Position numbers and translations under genes: made by a program. A DNA stretch of 10,097 nt from CAYSHJ01 sp964589725 (GTDB lineage: Bacteria; Planctomycetota; Planctomycetia; Planctomycetales; Planctomycetaceae). The notes beneath the pieces were generated by a model that saw only the letters and a list, made by a program, of their open reading frames with translations, searched no databases and had not been told where the DNA came from. The stretch covers positions 1 to 10,097 of the forward strand of contig CAZPUJ010000184.1 in the NCBI GenBank assembly GCA_964589725.1, given 5' to 3'. Positions 1 to 6,149 of this stretch are shown piece by piece. How positions within the stretch are numbered: position 1 is the first letter of the stretch; every line of letters starts with the position of its first letter.

Positions 1-1283
1 TTCGAGACAAAGTCGTGAGCACACTGCACGTACGCACCGAACGCCGCCCCGTCATCGTTCTCGGCCAGTTTTTTTCCGGTCGCGTCGTAAAGCTCCAAGT
101 GCGAATCGACCGTCGTGTTGAAAAATCGCTGTGACGCGACCTCGAACCGCACTCCATCGTCCTTCTTCAACGTCAAGCGATACCAGTCCTCGTCGTTCGG
201 AGCGGTGAAACGACCGTTGGCGATGACCGGCAATGTGAGCGGCGTCGCTTGAGTCCGCTCGTCGTTCGGTTCAGCTTCGAGAACTTCGGGATGCTCGCCG
301 CGCAGGAACGGCAGATCGGCGGAGACTGCGGTGAGACTTTCGAACGCAGCGAATTGCGGCAAGATTGTCCCGTCACGACTAACTGTGACCGACGACCGAG
401 TGTCGGCCGCAAGGTTCGCTCCATCCAGTTCGACGGCAACGATTTCGCTGCGACGCCCGCCGGCCGGAAAGACCGACGTCGGATAGGGCACGTCGCCGAC
501 GGTCAGCCGATAGACCGAATGATCCGACCCTTGAAACTGCAATGTCTTGACGACCAAGGTGTATGTTCCGTCGGCCGGAATTTTCAGTGTCAGCATTGGG
601 TCGAGCCCCAGCGTGTCGTCCGCCGCCACCAGCACCTTACCGCTGGAATCTTGAAGTTCGAGGCTTGCGTCGAGGTAGCCTTTTTGAATGTCCAGGATGC
701 TGTCCATGCCGTAAGCCATGATCGCCGCGACGATCGACTGCCCGGCCTTCGCCTGAAAGCGAAACGTGTCGATGTCGAGCGTGGGCGAAATGCGACCGTT
801 GATGACCACCGGCGTCGTGATCTCCTGAGCGGTCTCGGCAGAGTTGTTCGGCTCCTTCTCGACGACCTCCGCCAATCCGCCGACAAAGAAGTATCGAAAG
901 TTGGTCATGCCCGCGCGAGGGCTGACGACTCGCAGCATTCGGCGGCCGAGCGGCGCGTCGCTGGCGATCTTAAACGTCGCCTTCACCTTGCCGTTGGTGA
1001 CAGCCTCGACCTTTTCGACGGTGACTCCCGGCGGCCCATCCACAATCACCGCGTTCCCGCCGGTGACGCCGTCCCGCCCCAGCATCTCGACAACAACCGT
1101 CTCACCGCGCGACCCTCCAGCGGGAAACACCGAATCGAGATGCGGCACGGGATACACAAGCAGCTGAGCTGCCGCCGGCAACGACATCGCGCACAGAAAC
1201 AACGCGACGAAGAGAACACGGCAGACAGAAAAATGACGGACAGAAAGGTGAGGCGCAAATTGAGGGCTAAAAAACGTCTTCAT
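1..1283 (-). CDS. Exported protein with two IPT-like/PPC modules, 3' end cut by window edge
   Basis: Reading the minus strand from the ATG at 1283 gives 427 uninterrupted codons to the left edge; the gene continues outside. The N-terminus has a hydrophobic stretch (VLFVALFLCAMSLPAAAQ, about residues 23-40) that reads as a signal peptide with cleavage after AAA or AQ. Two similar modules follow. Each opens with an SVFPAGG-x-R strand (about 51-58 and 270-278) of IPT/TIG-like character and leads into a PPC (pre-peptidase C-terminal) domain. The PPC domains are marked by EPNNSAETA (144-152) with DIDTFRF, and by EAEPNDERTQA (336-346) with NDEDWYRL. PPC domains are beta-sandwiches of secreted proteins, so an extracytoplasmic role is likely; no catalytic domain is seen in this part. 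The start is uncertain: the ATG lies inside a repeat arm, no clear Shine-Dalgarno is visible, and residues 8-22 are repeat-encoded. The next in-frame ATG would destroy the signal peptide. It is probably the last gene seen of the minus-strand group. Confidence 0.85.
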   Translation of the reverse strand, partial: MKTFFSPQFAPHLSVRHFSVCRVLFVALFLCAMSLPAAAQLLVYPVPHLDSVFPAGGSRGETVVVEMLGRDGVTGGNAVIVDGPPGVTVEKVEAVTNGKVKATFKIASDAPLGRRMLRVVSPRAGMTNFRYFFVGGLAEVVEKEPNNSAETAQEITTPVVINGRISPTLDIDTFRFQAKAGQSIVAAIMAYGMDSILDIQKGYLDASLELQDSSGKVLVAADDTLGLDPMLTLKIPADGTYTLVVKTLQFQGSDHSVYRLTVGDVPYPTSVFPAGGRRSEIVAVELDGANLAADTRSSVTVSRDGTILPQFAAFESLTAVSADLPFLRGEHPEVLEAEPNDERTQATPLTLPVIANGRFTAPNDEDWYRLTLKKDDGVRFEVASQRFFNTTVDSHLELYDATGKKLAENDDGAAFGAYVQCAHDFVS

Positions 1284-1308
1284 TTTTCTGTCTTCAATCT
1301 TTCTGTCG
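1219..1308. repeat. Inverted paired octamer repeat, junction A (GxxExxY / PPC genes)
   Basis: On the plus strand GACAGAAA occurs at 1224-1231 and 1239-1246, and its inverse TTTCTGTC at 1285-1292 and 1300-1307. Within each arm the copies are exactly 15 bp apart. The arms are inverted, with about 38 bp between the inner octamers. The left arm lies inside the 5' coding part of the PPC gene. The right arm holds the stop of the GxxExxY gene (1294-1296) and the start codon of the PPC gene (1281-1283). Confidence 0.9.
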
Positions 1309-2091
1309 CAACGTCTTGAACAAGATGTCTCGACGACCGATGTTCACCCACTGAACGGCCCGCAAACTGGTGTGAGCCAAGAAGCGGCGAGCGTGTTCCT
1401 CGAATGGTTGCAAATTGTCGTGGAGCGTCGTCACCTTGAAGGCGATTCCCGGCCCCGTCAGCCGCGCTTTCTGCTCGCCAACTTTCACGCCTGCGACGAC
1501 GATGTCGATGTCTCGCACAACTTGCTCTTCGCCACCACAAACGTGCGTGATCGCCTGTTCGTAAAGATGAACGTCGAGCCGAGTTCCCCAGTCTCGCAGT
1601 GCGGCTGACAACCAGTCCTTCCAGACTTGGTCACGGTCCGCCAACGCCTGAAAGTCGCGGTCATCGATTTGGGAGACTCGCCGATCCGCATGAAGAAGTG
1701 TCGTGTTGACGAACTCATGCTCGACCAACTCCGGCCTCACGTTCACCAGCTTTGCGTGCGGCATCTCGGACAACACCAGATAATTCAGCAACTGCGCCCG
1801 ATGCTCGTCAGCCAAGGCGTCGACAGCCTTCCATTCAAAGACCGCCGTGCCTCGAACCAGCATGTCGAGCGAATACCGCTTCTCAAAGCCGTCGAAACTC
1901 ACAACGACCGGGACTTCCAACTCAACACCTCCAAAACGCTGTGCGACCACCCGCTTGTAAATCTTCTCGTTAAAGAATCGTCCGATCTCGTTGTGAACCG
2001 TAAACGCGCATTGCATGAGATCATAGGCCAGCCCCGCAAACTCCGTCTGAGACGGACGGCGAAGATCAGCATCAACTCGAATGGGCATCAT
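1294..2091 (-). CDS. GxxExxY family protein (PD-(D/E)XK nuclease-like)
   Basis: A 265-residue protein, starting at tandem ATG codons (2091 or 2088). The N-terminal half matches the GxxExxY family (PDDEXK_3). Residues 33-45 give HNEIGRFFNEKIY, followed by SLDMLV with D76, FEWKAV with E86 and K88, and AQLLNYL with Q100. D76, E86, K88 and Q100 fit a PD-(D/E)XK active site. The signature glycine is replaced: the seven-residue box reads FFNEKIY. Residues from about 130 form a C-terminal half found in longer family members, ending in HTSLRAVQWVN and a strand. The biochemical role of the family is not established; nuclease activity is inferred from the fold. The reading frame stays open upstream to a TTG at 2160, which would add a hydrophobic repeat-encoded leader. 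That start is rejected because nothing else suggests export. The stop and the last residues (RQKD) lie in a repeat arm. The gene interrupts an otherwise export-related gene set. Confidence 0.88.
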   Translation of the reverse strand: MMPIRVDADLRRPSQTEFAGLAYDLMQCAFTVHNEIGRFFNEKIYKRVVAQRFGGVELEVPVVVSFDGFEKRYSLDMLVRGTAVFEWKAVDALADEHRAQLLNYLVLSEMPHAKLVNVRPELVEHEFVNTTLLHADRRVSQIDDRDFQALADRDQVWKDWLSAALRDWGTRLDVHLYEQAITHVCGGEEQVVRDIDIVVAGVKVGEQKARLTGPGIAFKVTTLHDNLQPFEEHARRFLAHTSLRAVQWVNIGRRDILFKTLRQKD

Positions 2092-2120
2092 TCGTACCGT
2101 ATTCACGAAGACACAAGACA

Positions 2121-2266
2121 CGGCAGACAGAAAAATGAGGGACAGAAAGATGACAAGCAATAGCTCTCAATTTGAAAGACGGGAAGCGGGACTACAGATT
2201 GCCACGAAGAGCAGCATCCCCAATTTGGCTTCTGCCTTATCTTTCTGTCCCTCATCTTTCTGTCGC
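2121..2266. repeat. Inverted paired octamer repeat, junction B (DUF1501 B / GxxExxY genes)
   Basis: GACAGAAA lies at 2126-2133 and 2141-2148, and TTTCTGTC at 2242-2249 and 2257-2264. The 15-bp pitch is the same as in the other junctions. The two arms agree over about 27 bp with two differences when one is reverse-complemented, so a strong stem with a loop of roughly 85-95 bases is possible. This is the best-preserved pair. The 184-bp gap between the two genes holds nothing else I can recognise. Confidence 0.9.
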
Positions 2267-2275
2267 ATGACTTTC

Positions 2276-3619
2276 TCAGCTCATTACCTCATGAATTGGT
2301 CGCCCGTGGTAGTTGATGAGCACCGGGCGGCCGTCTGGGGTGAGATACTCCTGCGTGCTGTCGATCCCGAGCAGTCGATACACCGTTGCCGCGAAGTCGT
2401 GCGTTGAATGCGACGTGCCAAGCGGATAGGCGCAGTGGGCGTCGGTCTGGCCGACGATCGTGCCATGCTTGATGCCGGCTCCGCTGAGACAGATGGCGTT
2501 CGTCGGAGCCCAGTGATCGCGTCCCGCCTGGCCGTTAACCTTCGGAGTCCGGCCGAACTCGCCCATCCAAATGACGAGCGTCGTGGCCAGCAAACCGCGT
2601 TGATCGAGGTCTTCCAGCAACGCCGACCAGAACTGATCGAGGTTCGGCAGCCGAGAATCCTTCAAGTCCTTGAAGTTGTTCTGGTGCGTGTCCCACCAAT
2701 GAGTTTCGACGGAGACGAATCGCACGCCCGCTTCGATGAGCCGTCGCGCGACCAACGCGGCTTGGCCAAAGCGATGGCGGCCATAGCGGTCGCGGACCGC
2801 GGCCGGTTCCTCGTCCACTTGAAAAGCGCGCTTGGCCGCAGAGGACGTGACGAGGTCATACGCCTGTTGATAAAAACGATCACGGTCCACGAGTGCTCCG
2901 AGCTTGCGATCGGTCAGCCGCTGCCACTGATCCAATTCCGACAGCATCGCGCGGCGGCGAGACGTTCGTTCCGTGCCGACGATGTCGGGGATCGACACGT
3001 CTCTCACGGCGAATCTCGGTTCGTTCGGATCGTCCTTGATGGTCAGTGGATTGAACGCCGAACCGATGTAACCGGCTCCCATGTACGGAGCCGCCTTCCC
3101 GGTGAGCACGACATACGGCGGTAAACCATTCTGCCAACCGCGCTCACGGCTGACGACTGAACCATACGACGGATAAATAAGTGAGTTCGCCGGCTGACCA
3201 GTGGGATCAGGCCGTTGTGGATAGCCCGTCATCATGTAGTGGACCGCCGCGACATGGTCGCCACTTTCGGTGTGAGTCACCGATCGCAGCAGACAGACCT
3301 TGTCCATGACCTTCGCCATTTGCGGCAAGTGTTCGCAGATAGACAGACCAGACAGGTTTGAGGGGATCTTCTTGAAGTCGCCGCGATACTCGGCCGGGGC
3401 GTCGGGCTTCATGTCGAACGTGTCGACGTTGGAAGGTCCGCCTCCCATCCACAGCAGAATGCAGTTCACATCCTTGCGCGCGAGCGAGGGCTGAGCGGAT
3501 TCGGCTGCCAAGAGTTTCGGCAGGCTCAATCCGAACGTCGTCAAGCCGCCGATGCGAAGGAAACCACGCCGGCCGATGCCGCCACAAGTTCGAGACTGCT
3601 GATTTCCGAGCGTGAACAT
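2276..3619 (-). CDS. DUF1501 domain protein B, Tat-exported
   Basis: A 447-residue protein of the DUF1501 family (PF07394), which belongs to the alkaline phosphatase/sulfatase-like superfamily and is abundant in planctomycetes. A twin-arginine motif, RRGFLRIGG (17-25), followed by a hydrophobic run ending LPKLLAAES, marks it as a Tat substrate. Family motifs seen are GGGPSNVDTFD (59-69), HTESGDHVAAVH (115-126), MGEFGRTPK (352-360) and GRDHW (366-370). The histidines and aspartates in these motifs are plausible metal ligands, but substrate and activity are unknown. The start at 3619 is supported by GGAG eight bases upstream. It lies 136 bp downstream of the DUF1549/DUF1553 gene, a pairing that is standard in this phylum and suggests that the two products act together outside the cytoplasm. 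The protein is full length for the family. Confidence 0.95.
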   Translation of the reverse strand: MFTLGNQQSRTCGGIGRRGFLRIGGLTTFGLSLPKLLAAESAQPSLARKDVNCILLWMGGGPSNVDTFDMKPDAPAEYRGDFKKIPSNLSGLSICEHLPQMAKVMDKVCLLRSVTHTESGDHVAAVHYMMTGYPQRPDPTGQPANSLIYPSYGSVVSRERGWQNGLPPYVVLTGKAAPYMGAGYIGSAFNPLTIKDDPNEPRFAVRDVSIPDIVGTERTSRRRAMLSELDQWQRLTDRKLGALVDRDRFYQQAYDLVTSSAAKRAFQVDEEPAAVRDRYGRHRFGQAALVARRLIEAGVRFVSVETHWWDTHQNNFKDLKDSRLPNLDQFWSALLEDLDQRGLLATTLVIWMGEFGRTPKVNGQAGRDHWAPTNAICLSGAGIKHGTIVGQTDAHCAYPLGTSHSTHDFAATVYRLLGIDSTQEYLTPDGRPVLINYHGRPIHEVMS

Positions 3620-3627
3620 GTTTCAAA

Positions 3628-3631
3628 CTCC
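3628..3631 (-). promoter_or_regulatory. Ribosome binding site of DUF1501 protein B
   Basis: The minus strand reads GGAG eight bases before the ATG at 3619. It lies outside the neighbouring repeat arm, so translation of this gene does not depend on the repeat sequence itself. Confidence 0.6.
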
Positions 3632-3650
3632 ACCACAAGGAAGGCAGGTG

Positions 3651-3732
3651 CGACAGAAAGATAAGGGACAGAAAAATCAAACACATTTCATTCTTCTGCT
3701 TCCCATCTTTCTGTCTCGCACTTTTCTGTCTC
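3651..3732. repeat. Inverted paired octamer repeat, junction C (DUF1549/DUF1553 / DUF1501 B genes)
   Basis: GACAGAAA lies at 3652-3659 and 3667-3674, and TTTCTGTC at 3708-3715 and 3723-3730, again with 15-bp pitch. The distance between inner octamers is only 33 bp. The whole structure lies between the stop of the upstream gene (3756) and the start of the downstream gene (3619), clear of coding sequence and of the GGAG at 3628-3631. Confidence 0.9.
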
Positions 3733-3755
3733 AATCTGACGCTTCAAAATTGAGA

Positions 3756-6011
3756 TCAATGTTGAAAACTGAACTCCGAAGAATTGAGCAACGTCCACAA
3801 CACATCTTCCAACGCTTCTGTCCGAGATGTCGCGGCCGATACGAGCCGACGGACGATCGCGACTTCCGTTTCGTTTGGCTGCCGAGACAATGTCGCCAAG
3901 TACAACTCGGCGATGATTTCGTCGTCGGACTTGTTTGCCGCCAGCAGCCGTGAGAGGCGGCCCTCTTTCGCGATCAACTTTTGGTGGATCGATTCGCCGT
4001 TGGCGAGGAGCAATGACTGTGTCAGGTCCGGCTGCGAGATTCGCTCGCACTCGCACGTTCCCGTCCGCTTCGGCCGGCCGAATGTTTCGAGGAACTGCGA
4101 CACAATCATCGAATCGGGCAATGCGACGGCGCGCGTTCCAGGGGGCAGATTCGGGAATCCTTCCGCCGTTCCGGCCGCCTGATTGATCGCGTCGAGTAGC
4201 ACTTCCGCCGGCAATCGTCGCGGCAAATGAAACGTGAAGAACATGCCGTTGCGGTCGCGTTCTGGGTTCAGGTTCGTCGCCAGCTGATAGACACGCGAGT
4301 TGCAGATCGTCCGCAGCAAATGCTGAAAGTCGTAGCCGCACTTGACGAAGTCATCGGCCAGAGCATTCAGCAGCGCTGGATGTGATGCGGGATTTGTGGC
4401 TCGCAAGTCGTCCATCGGTTCGACCAAGCCGCGTCCGAAAAGATACGCCCAATAGCGATTCACGAGATTCTTGGCAAAGTACGGGTTCTCTGGCGCGGTG
4501 ATCCATTCGGCGAGCACCGGCCGGCAATCGGTCGTGTTGGCGGCAGAGGCCGTCGCTCCAAGTACTCGTGCTGCGATCGTCTGCCCGGTCGTTGGATTCG
4601 TGATCGTGCTCGAGCCGTTCAGGAAGATCGACTGTGCGCCGCCGAAGCGGCCTCCCTCTTTCGTGTCCTTACGCTGCACGCCGGCAAAGAACGCGGCCAG
4701 GCTGTAGTAGTCGTCCTGCTCCCAGACCTCGAACGGGTGATGATGGCACCTAGCACATTGCATGCGGATGCCGAGAAAAATCTGAGCCGTCGTCTCGGCC
4801 AAGTCCTGCGGCGTCTGATCGACGAAGTAAAAGCCGACCGGCCCGTTCGTGTACAAATTGCCTTGCGCCGTGAGCAGCTCACGCACCAAAATCTGAGCGG
4901 ACTTCTTTTCACGCAGCGCAGTCCGCAGCCAACCTTGAAAACTGTCGAGTCCCTTTTCGCCGAGTGCTCGACGATGGACTCGCAGCAGGTCGGACCACTT
5001 CAACGTCCAGTAATCGACGTACTCCGACCGGCCGAGCAGCGTGTCGATGACACGCACTCGCTTCTGCGTATCGTTCGAGGCGAGAAACTCGCGAATCTCT
5101 TCCGGAGTCGGCAGCGTGCCGATCAGGTCGAGCGACACTCGACGCAGAAACGTCGGGTCGTCGGACGCTTCGGTCGGATTGAGTCCGACTTTCCTCCATT
5201 CGGCGAGGACATGCTCGTCAATGAAGTTGCTCGGCGTGAACGTCTTGAAGTCCGTGACGCTTCCGAACGGAACTGTCACGCTGATCGAGGCGACCTGCCC
5301 GAGGAATCGCACCGTGACCGCCGCACGTCCCGGCCCCGCCGCGACGATGTTGCCGTCCGATGAGACTTCGGCGACCTCGTTGTCCTGCGAGTCGAACAAC
5401 GCCCACTTCGTGACGTCTTGCACGACGCCGTCCGACCAAACGGCTTGCACACTCGCTCGAATCGCCAGCGAGGGATTCGAGACTTGTTTGCTACCAAATC
5501 CCTCGCTGGCGCTGCGGGTGAGTGTGATTGGGGGCAAAATCGCGTCAACAGGCGAGACCTTCAACGCGGTCACACTCAGCCGTTTCGCGTCGATCCCCGG
5601 AGTACCGCGATCCAGCCAGCGTCGCACGACGTCGTACGATTCGGAACCAACCGGCAATCGCAAGCCGCCACCGTGCGGCATGAAGCCCCCGGCTTTGCGA
5701 AGCATCAAGCTCTGTTCGGGAGCCGATGCTGAAACACGCCGGCCTCGACCATCTTTCACGAGCGCATCATGATCCGACTCCGGATCGAAGCCGAGCAGCG
5801 ATAGCCGAAATCCGCCACGACCTTGAAACGATCCGTGACACGCTCCGCTGTTGCAGCCCGCCTTGGTCAGCACGGGCACGACATCGCGGACAAAATTCGG
5901 CTCGGCGGATAATTCGTTCGCTTCGTTCGCAAGTAACAATTGCGGCGACAACTCAGGCGTCATGGTCGCCACGACCGCGGTCACAATCAGCGTCAAAAGT
6001 CGTCGCATCAT
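3756..6011 (-). CDS. DUF1549/DUF1553 protein with cytochrome-like N-terminus and Big_2-like domain
   Basis: A 751-residue exported protein. A signal peptide covers about residues 1-29. Next comes a cytochrome-like region with CNSGACH (53-59, a CX4CH spacing) and a conserved block ending in MPHGGG (111-116). A linker with an inserted palindrome-encoded segment (162-188) follows, then a Big_2-like immunoglobulin fold (about 188-248, AVWSDG ... DVTKWALF ... VAAGPGRAAVTV). The DUF1549 domain runs from about 262 to 446 and includes the heme-type motif CARCHHHP (419-426). DUF1553 runs from about 497 to 745 (RPVLAEWI, NRYWAYLFGRGLVEP, LFGRGLVE-DD). The architecture is that of planctomycete proteins named for the PSD/PSCyt domains; their reaction is unknown, and electron transfer is suggested only by the CXnCH motifs. 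Tandem ATG codons at 6011 open the frame; the ribosome site is weak. The gene lies between two DUF1501 genes. Confidence 0.95.
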   Translation of the reverse strand: MMRRLLTLIVTAVVATMTPELSPQLLLANEANELSAEPNFVRDVVPVLTKAGCNSGACHGSFQGRGGFRLSLLGFDPESDHDALVKDGRGRRVSASAPEQSLMLRKAGGFMPHGGGLRLPVGSESYDVVRRWLDRGTPGIDAKRLSVTALKVSPVDAILPPITLTRSASEGFGSKQVSNPSLAIRASVQAVWSDGVVQDVTKWALFDSQDNEVAEVSSDGNIVAAGPGRAAVTVRFLGQVASISVTVPFGSVTDFKTFTPSNFIDEHVLAEWRKVGLNPTEASDDPTFLRRVSLDLIGTLPTPEEIREFLASNDTQKRVRVIDTLLGRSEYVDYWTLKWSDLLRVHRRALGEKGLDSFQGWLRTALREKKSAQILVRELLTAQGNLYTNGPVGFYFVDQTPQDLAETTAQIFLGIRMQCARCHHHPFEVWEQDDYYSLAAFFAGVQRKDTKEGGRFGGAQSIFLNGSSTITNPTTGQTIAARVLGATASAANTTDCRPVLAEWITAPENPYFAKNLVNRYWAYLFGRGLVEPMDDLRATNPASHPALLNALADDFVKCGYDFQHLLRTICNSRVYQLATNLNPERDRNGMFFTFHLPRRLPAEVLLDAINQAAGTAEGFPNLPPGTRAVALPDSMIVSQFLETFGRPKRTGTCECERISQPDLTQSLLLANGESIHQKLIAKEGRLSRLLAANKSDDEIIAELYLATLSRQPNETEVAIVRRLVSAATSRTEALEDVLWTLLNSSEFSFQH
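5448..5526. repeat. Palindromic element inserted in frame in the DUF1549/DUF1553 gene
   Basis: A perfect 15-bp inverted repeat, CGCCAGCGAGGGATT at 5463-5477 and its inverse at 5497-5511, encloses a 19-base loop. The symmetry continues outward for another 15 bp with 11 matches, giving arms of 30 bp. In the host gene the element is read in frame as residues 162-188, including LTRSASEGFGSKQ and NPSLAIRAS. It sits at the linker leading into the Big_2-like domain. I associate RSASEG-type peptides with repeats common in planctomycete proteins, but have not searched this. Confidence 0.85.
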
Positions 6012-6022
6012 TGTTCGACTTG

Positions 6023-6124
6023 CTGACAGAAAAATCAGGGACAGAAAGATGAAACAAACGTGGGCAAGACCACTCGTCCCGCATTTCTGCGGCTCATTTT
6101 CCTGTCCTCCATTTTTCTGTCTGC
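6023..6124. repeat. Inverted paired octamer repeat, junction D (DUF1501 A / DUF1549/DUF1553 genes)
   Basis: GACAGAAA lies at 6025-6032 and 6040-6047; the inverse arm has TTCCTGTC at 6099-6106 (one base different from the octamer) and TTTCTGTC at 6114-6121. The pitch is 15 bp in both arms. The structure fills most of the 138-bp gap between the two genes. Confidence 0.88.
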
Positions 6125-6149
6125 TGTCTTCCCTTTCGTCATCGTGCGC

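Noticed and set aside
249..1319. A 356-codon open frame on the plus strand
   Set aside because: It is antisense to the PPC-module gene, whose frame has clear domain motifs and a signal peptide. The plus-strand product is arginine- and histidine-rich without any recognisable motif.
2092..2160. Longer GxxExxY form starting with TTG at 2160 and a hydrophobic leader
   Set aside because: The leader (LVIFLSLIFLS) is simply the repeat read in frame, and a nuclease-like protein of this family is expected in the cytosol. The tandem ATG at 2091 is the better start.
2408..3124. A 238-codon open frame on the plus strand
   Set aside because: It is antisense to DUF1501 protein B. Long antisense frames are expected with this GC-rich codon use.
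1219..6124. CRISPR array
   Set aside because: The repeats are too short, paired and inverted, and are separated by whole genes rather than short unique spacers.
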